From Agromyces italicus DSM 16388 (lineage in GTDB: Bacteria > Actinomycetota > Actinomycetes > Actinomycetales > Microbacteriaceae): 64,000 bases of DNA. Position 1 is the first letter of the stretch; the number at the start of each line of letters is the position of its first letter. The translations under genes and the position numbers were made by a program. The notes beneath the pieces are model-generated. The model made no database searches. It was given only the letters and a program-made list of their open reading frames with translations, and was not told the origin of the DNA. Location of the stretch: assembly GCF_000421545.1 (NCBI RefSeq), contig NZ_ATXF01000005.1, forward strand, positions 310,001 to 374,000, given 5' to 3'. Below, piece by piece: positions 42,564 through 51,174 of this stretch.

Positions 42564-43724
42564 TCAGTGGTGCGGGCGGCGCCCCGGCGCGACCCCGATG
42601 CGCACGTGCTCGCCCGTCGCCGCCGCGGCGAGGGCGAGATCGAGCTCGTCGAGGGGGTACGTCGCACCGACGAGTTCATCGAGGGGCGTCGAGCGCCAGG
42701 AGCGCTCGAGGAACGCGACCGCGCGGGCGAGCTGCTCGGGCGCGGAGTTGTGCACGCCGGTCACGGCGACGAGGCGTCGCACGACGGTCTCGGGATCGAG
42801 CCGCACCTCGGTGCCGGGCGAGACGCTGCCGACGAGCACCGCGACCCCGCCGACGCCCAGCGCGGCGATGGCGGTGCGCACGGCGGACGCCGCTCCAGAG
42901 GCTTCGACGGCGATCAGCAGCTCGGGTCGCCCCTGCGCGGCGAACTCGGCGAGCACCGAGTCGAGATGCTCTCCGTCGCCGGGCACCGCCGAGGGGTCGA
43001 CCGTTCGCGCGCCGAATCGGCGGGCGAGCACCCGCCGCGAGGCATCCGGATCGGAGACGACGACCTCGGCGCCCGCCTCGCGCGCGATCGCGGCGACGCT
43101 GAGGCCGACCATGCCGCCGCCGGTGACGAGCAGCGGCGCCCCGGCGAGCGGCACGTGCGCTGCGGCCGCGTCGAGCGCGGCCACCGCCGTCGCCGTCGCG
43201 CACGAGGCGGGCGCGGCGACGAGCGCCGGCAGCTCCTCGCTCACGCGAACGACGGCCGTGCCCGCTCTGAGCTGCACGTGCGTGGCGAAGCCGCCCGAGA
43301 GCTCCCAGCCGCGATGCACCCGCTCGTGCCCGTACTTCGCGAGCGTGCGGCACTTCTGGACGAGGCCGCGGCGGCACCGGTCGCAGTCACCGCAACTGAC
43401 CGCGACCGACCAGACGACGCGGTCGCCGAGTTCGAGCGGGGCACCGTCGGCACGGACCGCTCCGTCGCCCACGGCGACGACCCGTCCGACCTGCTCGTGT
43501 CCGAGCACGAGGGGCGCCTGCGCCGGCCGGTCTCCGCGCACGGTGTGCACGTCCGAACCGCAGACCGTGGCGAGCTCGACCTCGACGAGCGCCTCCCCCG
43601 CCGAGAGGTGCACCCCCGGCGCCGCGAGCGCCTCGTGCGCTCGGCCCGGCTCGTTCCAGACCATCGCGATGGGCGACGGCCTGAGGATCAGGTCGGGACC
43701 GGCGACTCGCACCACCGTGTGCAT
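42564..43724 (-). CDS. Phosphonate-associated zinc alcohol dehydrogenase (HpnZ-like)
   Basis: A 386-residue medium-chain dehydrogenase. Catalytic zinc Cys in ATVCGSDVHT and GHEQVGRVVAVGDG; structural zinc Cys cluster SCGDCDRCRRGLVQKC; cofactor loop LLVTGGGMVGLSVAAIA. Its location beside PhnX-like and HpnW-like genes matches the proposed family HpnZ (phosphonate catabolism-associated alcohol dehydrogenase). It may oxidise a hydroxylated phosphonate or a phosphonoacetaldehyde relative. Start ATG at 43724 is 7 nt after the upstream stop; a later ATG (VWNEPGRAH region) is possible. Confidence 0.8.
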   Translation of the reverse strand: MHTVVRVAGPDLILRPSPIAMVWNEPGRAHEALAAPGVHLSAGEALVEVELATVCGSDVHTVRGDRPAQAPLVLGHEQVGRVVAVGDGAVRADGAPLELGDRVVWSVAVSCGDCDRCRRGLVQKCRTLAKYGHERVHRGWELSGGFATHVQLRAGTAVVRVSEELPALVAAPASCATATAVAALDAAAAHVPLAGAPLLVTGGGMVGLSVAAIAREAGAEVVVSDPDASRRVLARRFGARTVDPSAVPGDGEHLDSVLAEFAAQGRPELLIAVEASGAASAVRTAIAALGVGGVAVLVGSVSPGTEVRLDPETVVRRLVAVTGVHNSAPEQLARAVAFLERSWRSTPLDELVGATYPLDELDLALAAAATGEHVRIGVAPGRRPHH

Positions 43725-43731
43725 CCCGGCC

Positions 43732-44526
43732 CTACTCGCCGTGCAGGCCGAGCAGCGCGGGCAGCTCGGCGATACCGTCGATGACGGCGTCGGCGCCGGC
43801 GGCCTCGAGCGCGTCACGATCGTGCGCACCGGTCAGCACGCCGACGACGAGGCCCGCGCCCGCGGCGACCCCCGATTCGACGTCGCTCACCGTGTCGCCG
43901 ACGACGACCATCGCCTCGACCGCCCGCGCCTCGGTGCGGAGCAGCGCCGTGAGGGGCAGGTCGGGGTACGGGCGGCCCCGGCCGGCATCGGCGGGCGAGA
44001 GCGCGAGGTCGGCGAGGCCGTGCCAGTCGAGTGCGTCGAGAATGGCGTCGCGGGTGACGGGCGAGAATCCGGTGGTGAGCACGACGGATGCCCCGGCCTC
44101 GCGCAGGCGCTCGATGACGCGTGCTGCGCCCGGGATCTCGGCGACGCCCTCGCTCGCCACGAGCTCGGCGTAGGCGCCCTCGAACTCGGCGTTCGCACGC
44201 TGCGCGGCCGCCTCGTCGCCGTTCGCGAGCACGCGGAACACCTCGATCTTCGACTGCCCCATGGTGTCGCGCACGTAGTCGATCGCCTCGGCGAAGTCGT
44301 CACCCGAGGCGATGCCGCTGCGTTCGGCGGCGAGCGCGAACGCCCGCTCGACCACGCCGTCGTCGGCGACCGTGGTGCCGGCCATGTCGAGCACGATGAG
44401 CTCGATCTCGCCCTCCACGTCGACGTCATCGGGATCGCCGAGTTCGGCGAGCTCGTCGAACTCGGCCGATTCGTCTGCGGAGAGCCCCTCGGCGGGGTCT
44501 GCGGAGAGGTCGGTGTCGGTGGTCAT
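43732..44526 (-). CDS. Phosphonatase-like HAD hydrolase (PhnX-like)
   Basis: A 264-residue HAD-superfamily hydrolase. The nucleophile motif is LIVLDMAGTTVADDG, as in phosphonoacetaldehyde hydrolase relatives; motif II Thr in VVLTTGFSP, motif IV acidic residues in VVVGDTVSDVESG. It probably breaks a C-P or phosphate ester bond in phosphonate breakdown. An unusual N-terminal extension of about 40 residues is almost entirely acidic (DPAEGLSADESAEFDELAEL). ATG at 44526 overlaps the stop of the oxidoreductase gene (ATGA). Confidence 0.85.
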   Translation of the reverse strand: MTTDTDLSADPAEGLSADESAEFDELAELGDPDDVDVEGEIELIVLDMAGTTVADDGVVERAFALAAERSGIASGDDFAEAIDYVRDTMGQSKIEVFRVLANGDEAAAQRANAEFEGAYAELVASEGVAEIPGAARVIERLREAGASVVLTTGFSPVTRDAILDALDWHGLADLALSPADAGRGRPYPDLPLTALLRTEARAVEAMVVVGDTVSDVESGVAAGAGLVVGVLTGAHDRDALEAAGADAVIDGIAELPALLGLHGE

Positions 44527-45698
44527 GATCGGCCTTTCTCGGAGGTGGTCTGCGGTGAGCCGAGCGCGAGGCCGACGACGTGTTCGGCGAGGCCGAGCCC
44601 GCACGTCATGCCGACGCCGGTCGTCGCGGCGGCGAGGTGCACGCCGGGTTCGGGCTGCTCGACGAGGAACTCCTCGGGCCCGCTCGCGTAGACGCCCTGC
44701 CAGCGTTCGAGCACGCGGGGGCGCGAGACGCCGAAGAACGTGCCGGTGATCTCGAGCAGCGCCTCGAAGGCGGCCTCGCTCTGGAACGGCGCGACCGTGG
44801 CGCCCCGGGAGTGGGTGTCGCCGACGATGAGCGATCCGTCGGGCAACTGCGTGTACATCTGGTTGAGGTCGAGGGCGGCGAGGTCTGGGCGTTCGGCATG
44901 CAGCCGCTCGCGCAACCGTTGAGCCGCCGGGGTCGCCGCGAACGCGCCGTAGCGCACGAGCGACCAGCCGGTGAGCACCGGCGCGGCGAGGGGCGCCGCA
45001 AGGCCCGCATCGACGCGCAGCATGTCGAGCCCGCAGCGCACGATGCCGCGCTCCTCCGCGAGCTCGGGGAACAGCAGGTCGAGGTCGTGGTTCACCGCGA
45101 CGACGATCTCGCCGGCGTCGATCGGCCCGCGGCTCGTCTCGACCCGTCCGGTGCCCACCCGGCCGACCGCGGTGCGGCGACGGAATTCGACGCCGCCGCG
45201 TTCGAGGTGCGCGGCGATCGTCGCGATCGCCTCCCGCGGGTTCGCCTGCAGGTCGCGCGGCAGGAGCGCCCCGCCGACCGCTGTGCCAGGTGCGAGCGGG
45301 ATGCGCGCCTCGGCCTCCGGCGCGTCGAGCAGCACCACCTCGTCGTCGCCGCGCAGCGCGGCGAGTTCGGCGAGCACCGCGAACTCGTCGTCGTGACGGG
45401 CCGCGACGAGGGTGCCGGACTCGCGCAGCCAGACCCCCGCGTCGCGGGCGAGCCCCAGCCAGAGCTCGCGCGAGTCGAGCGCGAACTCGCGGGCGGCGCC
45501 GTGCTGCGGGGTGAAGCAGAGGTGGCCGAAGTTGCGGATCGAGGCTCCGCTCGGCTCGCTGCCGCGCTCGATCACGACGACCCGCAGGCCCCGCCTGTGC
45601 GCGGCGAGCGCCGCCCCGAGACCGACGATGCCCGAGCCGACGACGGCGACGTCGTAGCCGGCGATGTCGCGCACGCCCCGGCCGGCCGCGCCGCTCAC
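44523..45698 (-). CDS. FAD-dependent oxidoreductase of phosphonate cluster (HpnW-like)
   Basis: A 391-residue DAO-type flavoprotein. N-terminal FAD-binding motif VAVVGSGIVGLGAALAAHRR, then IERGSEPSGASIRNFGHLCF, and C-terminal GVYASGPEEFLVEQ and TTGVGMTCGLGLAEHVVGLA. It resembles the proposed family HpnW, FAD oxidoreductases encoded with phosphonatase-like hydrolases, which likely oxidise aminomethyl or aminoethyl phosphonates to aldehydes. GTG at 45698 overlaps the permease stop (GTGA). Position between transporter and hydrolase supports first catabolic step. Confidence 0.85.
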   Translation of the reverse strand: MSGAAGRGVRDIAGYDVAVVGSGIVGLGAALAAHRRGLRVVVIERGSEPSGASIRNFGHLCFTPQHGAAREFALDSRELWLGLARDAGVWLRESGTLVAARHDDEFAVLAELAALRGDDEVVLLDAPEAEARIPLAPGTAVGGALLPRDLQANPREAIATIAAHLERGGVEFRRRTAVGRVGTGRVETSRGPIDAGEIVVAVNHDLDLLFPELAEERGIVRCGLDMLRVDAGLAAPLAAPVLTGWSLVRYGAFAATPAAQRLRERLHAERPDLAALDLNQMYTQLPDGSLIVGDTHSRGATVAPFQSEAAFEALLEITGTFFGVSRPRVLERWQGVYASGPEEFLVEQPEPGVHLAAATTGVGMTCGLGLAEHVVGLALGSPQTTSEKGRS

Positions 45699-47479
45699 CG
45701 GAACACCCGCCGCATCCACATCGCGAGGCTCTCGACGACGAGCACCGTCGCGAGGATCATCAGCACGATCGCGGTGACGACCTGGTAGTTCGAGCCCTGG
45801 CCGGCGTTCAGCAGGTAGTAGCCGATGCCGCCGCCGCCGACGATGCCGAGGATGGTCGCCGCCCGGATGTTCGTGTCGAGCAGGTAGAAGCTGTGGCCGA
45901 TGAGCGCCCGGGTGCCCTGCGGCACGGTCGCCGAGGCGTACACCTGCGCCCGGCTCGCGCCGGTCGCCCGGAGCGCGCGCTCGGGCCCCGCCTTCACCTC
46001 CTCGAAGGAGTCCGCGATGAGCTTGCCCGCGAGGCCGATGCCGCCGAAAGCGAGCGCGAGCGTGCCGGCCTGCGCGCCGAGCCCGGTGATGACGATGAGC
46101 ACGATCGCGAGGATCACCTCGGGGATGCCGCGGATGACGACGAGGAGCAGTCTCATCGAGGTGCGCGTGGTTCCGTTCGGCGCGACGTTGCGCGCGGCGA
46201 GCGAGCCGACGAACACGGACACGACGAGCGCGAGCAGGGTCGCGGCGAGCGCGATGCCGATCGTCTGGCCCATCGCACCGAACATCGTCGCGGCGTCGTA
46301 GTTGCCGAAGTCCGGAGGCCAGAACTGCACGGCGATCGCGGGCACCTTCGCCCAGAAGGTGATGAGGTCGCCCCACTGGATGTCGCAGATGAGCACGCTG
46401 CCCACGACGACCGCGAGCGCGGCCCAGCCCCAGGCGGTGTTGCGGATCCGCACCGCATCCCACGGGCGGCGGAGGGCCGCCTCGAGCGAAGTTCCCGCCG
46501 GTCGAGGAGCCGACGATGGAGGCGTCTCGAGACCGGGTCGCGAGGTCTCGAGACGCTGCGCTCCTCGACCGGCGGAGGCACGCCCCACGCGCCGAGCGAG
46601 CCGCGCCCCGAGGCTGCGCCCGGTCGGCGCCACGCCCAGCATCGCCGAGCGCACGATGCTCGAGACGATCTCCATCACGATGCAGAGCGCGAACATGACG
46701 AGGGCGATGCCGAGCCCGAGCGAGTAGTTCAGCGATTTGAACGCGAACGACATCTCCATGCCGAGTCCGACCACGCCGACGTAGCCGAGCACGACCGAGC
46801 CGCGCAGGTTGATGTCGTTGCGGTGCAGCACCGTTGCGACCCAGGAGGGCAGCACCTGCGGCAGGATCCCGCTGGTGAACTCCTGCCACGTCGATCCGCC
46901 AGCTGCACGGATCGCACGCCTGGGCCCCTCGTCGATCTGCTCGATGGCGTCGGCGAAGAGCTTCGAGATCATGCCGATCGAGTGGATGCCGATGGCGAGG
47001 ATGCCCGGCAGCGAGCCGAGCGAGAACATGAGCACGAAGACCATGGCGAGCACGACGTCGGGGATCGCGCGGGTCAGCACCGTGACGAAGCGCCCGAACG
47101 CCTGCAGGCCGCCCCCGGGCGTCGTATTCGACGCGGCGAGGTAGGCGACCGGCACCGAGATCACGGCGGCGAGCAGGGTGCCGCAGAGCACGAGCCCGAT
47201 CGTGAGTGCGGTCAGGTAGAGCAGCTGCGCCGGCTCGGGGAAGCTGATCGGACCCACCCGGGCGAAGAAGCGCTCGGCGTTGCCCCAACTCTCGATCATG
47301 TGCGGGATCGAGATGCCCGAGTCGGCGAGCGCGATGATCGACGCGACCACGATCGCCACGAGCGTGAGTGAGGCGGCGATCCGCTCGGGCGAGCGGCCGC
47401 GTTTCGGCGCGCGCTCGGCCACCGAACGGGCATCGGATGCCTCGGCGGGCCGCCGTGACGGTGCGACGAGGGTCGACAT
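45695..47479 (-). CDS. phnE: Phosphonate ABC importer permease, two PhnE domains fused
   Basis: A 594-residue protein with two PhnE permease domains in one chain. Domain 1 (about 30-300) has the loop FADAIEQIDEGPRRAIRAAG; domain 2 (about 340-590) has the matching ADSFEEVKAGPERALRATGA. Each carries six or so membrane spans, so the fusion replaces the usual homodimer or PhnE1/E2 pair. The interdomain linker (about residues 300-328) is encoded by a copy of dispersed repeat family A, giving GAQRLETSRPGLETPPSSAP. ATG at 47479 abuts the phnC stop (TGATG). Confidence 0.92.
   Translation of the reverse strand: MSTLVAPSRRPAEASDARSVAERAPKRGRSPERIAASLTLVAIVVASIIALADSGISIPHMIESWGNAERFFARVGPISFPEPAQLLYLTALTIGLVLCGTLLAAVISVPVAYLAASNTTPGGGLQAFGRFVTVLTRAIPDVVLAMVFVLMFSLGSLPGILAIGIHSIGMISKLFADAIEQIDEGPRRAIRAAGGSTWQEFTSGILPQVLPSWVATVLHRNDINLRGSVVLGYVGVVGLGMEMSFAFKSLNYSLGLGIALVMFALCIVMEIVSSIVRSAMLGVAPTGRSLGARLARRVGRASAGRGAQRLETSRPGLETPPSSAPRPAGTSLEAALRRPWDAVRIRNTAWGWAALAVVVGSVLICDIQWGDLITFWAKVPAIAVQFWPPDFGNYDAATMFGAMGQTIGIALAATLLALVVSVFVGSLAARNVAPNGTTRTSMRLLLVVIRGIPEVILAIVLIVITGLGAQAGTLALAFGGIGLAGKLIADSFEEVKAGPERALRATGASRAQVYASATVPQGTRALIGHSFYLLDTNIRAATILGIVGGGGIGYYLLNAGQGSNYQVVTAIVLMILATVLVVESLAMWMRRVFR
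46498..46574. repeat. Dispersed repeat family A inside phnE
   Basis: Inverted pair GGTCGAGGAGCCGACG...GTCTCGAGACC and GGTCTCGAGACGCTGCG...CTCCTCGACCGG. It is in frame and encodes the linker between the two permease domains. Confidence 0.88.
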
Positions 47480-48378
47480 CAGCCCGCCCGGTTCTCGCCT
47501 GCGGCCACGAGCGGCGCGGGCGCGGCGGAGCGCTCGGGCGCCGCGGCATCCGCGGCGCCGAGCTCGTCGACGAGCTCGCGTTCGATGGCCTCGAGTTCGG
47601 CGGTCGCCGTCGCGACGCGACCGTAGATCTCCATGACCTCGACTTTCGAGAGCCCCTCCGCCGGGGTGTCGAGCACGACCTCGCCGTGGCGGAGCCCGAC
47701 GATGCGGTCGCCCCACGAGAGGGCGAGGTCGACCTGGTGCAGGCTGCAGACGACGGTGAGCCCGGCGTCCATGGCGATCTCTCGGATGAGTGCCATGACC
47801 TGCTCGCTCGACTCGGGGTCGAGCGAGGCGACGGGCTCGTCGGCGAGGAGGATCTCGGGGTCCTGCATGAGGGCGCGGGCGATCGCGACGCGCTGCTGCT
47901 GACCGCCTGAGAGGGTGTCGGCGCGCTGGTACGCGCGGTCGAGCAGGCCGACCCGGTCGAGGTGGCCGAGGGCGGTGAGCTTCAGGCGCCTCGGGTAGCT
48001 CCAGAGCCCGAGCCGCGGGCCGCGAAGCTCGGCGAGTGCTCCCGTGAGCACGTTCTCGAGCACGGTGAGCGAGGGCACCAGCTCGAACTGCTGGAAGACG
48101 AAGCCGATCCGGCTGCGCAGGGCCCGGAGGCGCCGGCCGGTGAGGCGCGGCACCTCCTGGCCGAGCACACGCACGGAACCTGCGGTCGGGGTCTCGAGGC
48201 CGTCGAGGTGCCGGAGCAGCGTCGACTTGCCCGAGCCCGAGAGGCCGAGCAGCACGACGATCTCTCCCCGCTCGACCCGCAGCGCGGCATCCCGCAGTGC
48301 GACCGTCGAACCGAACGACTTCGTGAGCCTCTCGACGTCGATGACGACCGAATCCTCGTTGCCGACTGGGCTGCTCAT
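47479..48378 (-). CDS. phnC: Phosphonate ABC importer ATPase
   Basis: A 299-residue ATPase: Walker A GLSGSGKSTLLRHL, Q-loop FVFQQFELVPSL, signature LSGGQQQRVAIARAL, Walker B ILLADEPVASLD, switch SLHQVDLAL. The loop YPRRLKLTALGHLDRVGL is PhnC-like. A C-terminal Ala/Glu extension of about 40 residues exceeds the usual PhnC length. Lies between phnD and phnE in the operon. No T-tract or hairpin separates them. Confidence 0.93.
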   Translation of the reverse strand: MSSPVGNEDSVVIDVERLTKSFGSTVALRDAALRVERGEIVVLLGLSGSGKSTLLRHLDGLETPTAGSVRVLGQEVPRLTGRRLRALRSRIGFVFQQFELVPSLTVLENVLTGALAELRGPRLGLWSYPRRLKLTALGHLDRVGLLDRAYQRADTLSGGQQQRVAIARALMQDPEILLADEPVASLDPESSEQVMALIREIAMDAGLTVVCSLHQVDLALSWGDRIVGLRHGEVVLDTPAEGLSKVEVMEIYGRVATATAELEAIERELVDELGAADAAAPERSAAPAPLVAAGENRAG

Positions 48379-48439
48379 CCGATGCTCCGTCTTCCGTTTC
48401 CGTGTTCCGTGCGCTCCGACCGGTGCTCAGTGCTTGGCG

Positions 48440-49366
48440 TCAGCCCTGGCACTGCTCCGCTTCGGTCTTCTCGCAGATGTCGCGGATGGTGTCGTAGTAC
48501 TCGTCGTCGACCGGCAGCGTCGCGAAGAACACGCTGCGGAAACCCTCGCTGTCGGCCGACTCGACGCCTGACTCGATGATCTCGTCGATCGTGACCTCGC
48601 CGAGGATCTCGGTCAGCTGGGTCTTGAGCTCCTCGGGAAGGGTGTCGGAGACGACGATCGGCGCGCCGGGCACCATGGTCTCGGCGATGACCTCGACCTT
48701 GTCGCTCTTGACGACCTCGCTGTCCTCGGCGAAGCCCGCCTCGCACTCGACGCCCTCGCCGGTCTTGGTGACCGAGACGTCGTGCTTTCCGGCGAACACC
48801 GGGGTGACGTCGGTCTTCGGGTCGACGTCCTCGTTCAGGAGGTTGTAGCTCGGGAAGAGGTAGCCCGAGGTCGACGACGGGTCGACGAAGCAGACCTTCT
48901 TGCCGGCGAAGTCCGCGAGCTCCGTGATGTCGCTGCCCTTGGGCACGATCGCCTGCGAGTAGTAGCCGGGTTCCTGGCCCTCCTCGGTGATGATCGAGGA
49001 GATCGGGGTGATCGCGGCGCCGTTGTTCGTCGCGGTCACGTAGGTGAAACCCGAGAAGCTCGCGACGTCGATCTTGCCCGCGACGGCGGCCTCGATGAGG
49101 GCGGCGTAGTCGGTCGACTCGTGGTACTCGACCGTCTTGCCGGTCTCGGCGGCGAGGTAGTCCATGAGCGGCTGGTAATTCGTCTCGGTGTCGACCGAGT
49201 CGGGCACGACGCCGAAGACGAGGGTGTTCTCGTCGACCGCGAACTTCGCGCCCGAGCCGCCCGCCGCCGAGTCGTCGGCCGATGAGGGCGACGCGCAGGC
49301 CGCCAGGCCGAAGGTGAGCAGGGCGGCCGCGGCGAGCGCGGGCCAGGCCGTGGTGTTGAGCTTCAT
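48440..49366 (-). CDS. phnD: Phosphate/phosphonate-binding lipoprotein
   Basis: A 308-residue binding protein with lipobox LAAC near residue 24 and an acidic Ser-rich mature start. Family motifs: LVFGVVPDSVDTETNYQPLM, ASFSGFTYVTATNNGAA, KKVCFVDPSSTSGYLFPSYN, and Ser/Thr residues that coordinate phosphonate. ATG at 49366 has AAAGG at good spacing. It is the first gene of the operon. Specificity (aminoethyl- versus other phosphonates, or phosphite) cannot be read directly. Confidence 0.93.
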   Translation of the reverse strand: MKLNTTAWPALAAAALLTFGLAACASPSSADDSAAGGSGAKFAVDENTLVFGVVPDSVDTETNYQPLMDYLAAETGKTVEYHESTDYAALIEAAVAGKIDVASFSGFTYVTATNNGAAITPISSIITEEGQEPGYYSQAIVPKGSDITELADFAGKKVCFVDPSSTSGYLFPSYNLLNEDVDPKTDVTPVFAGKHDVSVTKTGEGVECEAGFAEDSEVVKSDKVEVIAETMVPGAPIVVSDTLPEELKTQLTEILGEVTIDEIIESGVESADSEGFRSVFFATLPVDDEYYDTIRDICEKTEAEQCQG

Positions 49367-49501
49367 CGGAAACCTTTCGTGACCGCTGCGCCCGGTGCAG
49401 GCGCATGCTGTGTGTTCCGATGGCTCAACGTACGCAGCGGTCGCCAACACCCGGCGGCGGCGCGGTTACCGGGAGGTGAACCCCGTACGGCGCGTGCGCG
49501 C

Positions 49502-49564
49502 GGGTCGCCCGGGTCGCCCGGGTCGCCCGGGTCGCCCGGGTCGCCCGGGTCGCCCGGGTCGCCC
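49502..49564. repeat. Seven-copy 9-bp tandem repeat upstream of phnD
   Basis: Exactly seven GGGTCGCCC units in tandem, followed by a partial unit. The tract lies between the small membrane-protein stop and phnD, about 135-200 bp upstream of the phnD start. 9-bp units would keep frame if translated, but no gene crosses it. Confidence 0.95.
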
Positions 49565-49572
49565 GGATCGAG

Positions 49573-49767
49573 TCAGCGACGGAGGCGCCAGGGGCCGTAG
49601 GCCGCGCCGAGACCGGTGACGATGATGCCGGCGAAGAGCCAGCCGTAGCGGCCCGAGACGACACCGATCAGGGCGAGCACGATGCCGATCACGACCACGA
49701 CCCGCGAGAGGACGCGCCGGAACGCCGGCCGCGAGAAGCGCATCGGACGCCCGGGCGGTCGGCTCAT
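49573..49767 (-). CDS. Small membrane protein
   Basis: A 64-residue protein with two hydrophobic segments (VVVVIGIVLALIGVVSGRYG and GWLFAGIIVTGLGAAYG) and a basic N-terminus. ATG at 49767 overlaps the SDR stop (ATGA), which supports it as a real gene translated from the same message. Function unknown. Confidence 0.62.
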   Translation of the reverse strand: MSRPPGRPMRFSRPAFRRVLSRVVVVIGIVLALIGVVSGRYGWLFAGIIVTGLGAAYGPWRLRR

Positions 49768-50723
49768 ACGCCGACGGTGAACGTCGTGCCCGTGGCATCT
49801 TCGGCGAACGCCCAGAAGGCGGTGCCGATCGCGGGGTCGGTGGAGGTGCGGGTCGGCGTGTGCAACGTCGGGGCGCCCTTGGTCGACCACCGCGGCCCCC
49901 AGAACTCGCCGCCGTGCGCCTCGGGCGCGGTGAGCGCGTGCAGGGTGACCTCGGCGCCGCGGTGCTTGCCCTGCGCCCAGGCCGCCTGCAACGCGTCGGC
50001 GAAGCGGCCGCCCGCGCTCGGCTCGTTGACGCCGGGCACGCGCGGGGTGCGACCGCTGATCGAGTAGCCCGGGTGCGCGACGAGGCTCGACACGCTGCTG
50101 CCCGCCGCCCGCAGCCGCCGGTCGAGCTCGAAGGCGAAGACCTGCGCCGCGATCTTCGACTGGGCGTAGGCGCGCCAGAAGTCGTAGCGGCGCTCGAGCT
50201 GAAGCTCGTTGATGCGGAACGTCGACAGCCGGCTCGATAGCGAGCCGAGCGCGACGATGCGTGCGCCCGGCGCGAGGTGCGGCAGCAGCCCGGCGACGAG
50301 CGCGAAGTGGCCGAGCACGTTCGTCGCGAGCACGAGCTCGTTGCCGTCGGGCGACTCGAGACGATCGCCGGGCGTGTGCACCATGCCCGCATTGGTCACG
50401 ATGCCGTCGAACGCCGGGCGATGCCGCAGACGGGCGACTCCGGCGCGCACCGAGTCGATCGAGGCCTGGTCGATCACGATCGGTTCGACGGCCCCTTCGA
50501 CGGGGCTCAGGGACCGAGCCGCCATCGCGCCGCGGATCGCCGCCATCGCCGCCTCGAGGCGCTCAGGGCTGCGCCCGCTGAGCACGACCTGGGCGCCGGC
50601 ACCGGCGAGCCGGGCCGCGGTGAAGAATCCGAGCCCGGCGTTCGCGCCGGTGACGAGGTACCGCCGGCCGGCCAGCGCGGGCAGCTCGAGCGGGTACCAG
50701 CCCCGACGGGCGGCCCGGCTCAC
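49764..50723 (-). CDS. Short-chain dehydrogenase/reductase
   Basis: A 319-residue classical-type SDR, closest in layout to retinol-dehydrogenase-like oxidoreductases. NAD(P) motif TGANAGLGFFTAARLA, NAG motif GIVTNAGMVH, and catalytic Tyr-x-x-x-Lys as YAQSK, preceded by Ser in LGSLSSRLS. Substrate unknown. GTG at 50723 overlaps the chorismate mutase stop (GTGA) and the next small gene overlaps its own stop, so three genes are translationally coupled. Confidence 0.87.
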   Translation of the reverse strand: MSRAARRGWYPLELPALAGRRYLVTGANAGLGFFTAARLAGAGAQVVLSGRSPERLEAAMAAIRGAMAARSLSPVEGAVEPIVIDQASIDSVRAGVARLRHRPAFDGIVTNAGMVHTPGDRLESPDGNELVLATNVLGHFALVAGLLPHLAPGARIVALGSLSSRLSTFRINELQLERRYDFWRAYAQSKIAAQVFAFELDRRLRAAGSSVSSLVAHPGYSISGRTPRVPGVNEPSAGGRFADALQAAWAQGKHRGAEVTLHALTAPEAHGGEFWGPRWSTKGAPTLHTPTRTSTDPAIGTAFWAFAEDATGTTFTVGV

Positions 50724-51055
50724 AGTTCGCCGGGGGTGCCGCCGCCGTTCGCGAGCTCCTCGTGGTGCTGGATCACCTCGGCGACGACGAAGTTGAACCA
50801 CTTCTCGGCGAAGGCGGGGTCGAGGTGCGCGTCGACGGCGAGCGCCCGCAACCGGGCGATCTGGCGCTGCTCGCGACCGGGGTCGCTCGGCGGCAACCCG
50901 TGCGCGGCCTTCAGCCGACCGACCTGCTGCGTGAACTTGAACCGTTCGGCGAGCAGGTGGATGAGCGCCGCGTCGATGTTGTCGATGCTCGAGCGGATGC
51001 CGAGCAGTTCGCTCATCGCGGCGTCCCGGTCGTCGAAGGCGGGCGCATTGGTCAT
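50720..51055 (-). CDS. Chorismate mutase (AroQ class)
   Basis: A 111-residue all-helical AroQ-type protein that rearranges chorismate to prephenate. Motifs: LLGIRSSIDNIDAALIHLLA, with active-site Arg and Lys around RFKFTQQVGRLKAAHGLP, and the REQRQIARLRALA segment. Length is that of monofunctional mutases. ATG at 51055. It is first in a three-gene set with an SDR, an odd partnership that may indicate a specialised rather than housekeeping role. Confidence 0.88.
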   Translation of the reverse strand: MTNAPAFDDRDAAMSELLGIRSSIDNIDAALIHLLAERFKFTQQVGRLKAAHGLPPSDPGREQRQIARLRALAVDAHLDPAFAEKWFNFVVAEVIQHHEELANGGGTPGEL

Positions 51056-51082
51056 GGTTCGAGCGTACCCGCCCGCTTCGGC

Positions 51083-51168
51083 GGGTTGAGGAGCGAGCGA
51101 AGCGAGCGTCTCGAAACCCTCGACCGCGACCGGGCCTCGAGACGGCGCTGGTGCGCCTCCTCAACCCA
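51083..51168. repeat. Dispersed repeat family A, near-consensus inverted pair
   Basis: Best copy: GGGTTGAGGAGCGAGCG, AAGCGAGCGTCTCGAAACCC, a short spacer, then GCCTCGAGACGG...GCGCCTCCTCAACCC. It lies between the chorismate mutase and FtsX-like genes. Confidence 0.9.
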
Positions 51169-51174
51169 CGAGAC

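Noticed and set aside
44523..47549. Single 1008-codon frame joining the FAD oxidoreductase to upstream sequence
   Set aside because: The N-terminal part is antisense-like or off-frame reading of phnE; the GTG at 45698 overlapping the phnE stop gives a normal-length oxidoreductase.
49502..49564. CRISPR-like array
   Set aside because: 9-bp units in direct tandem with no spacers and no cas genes.
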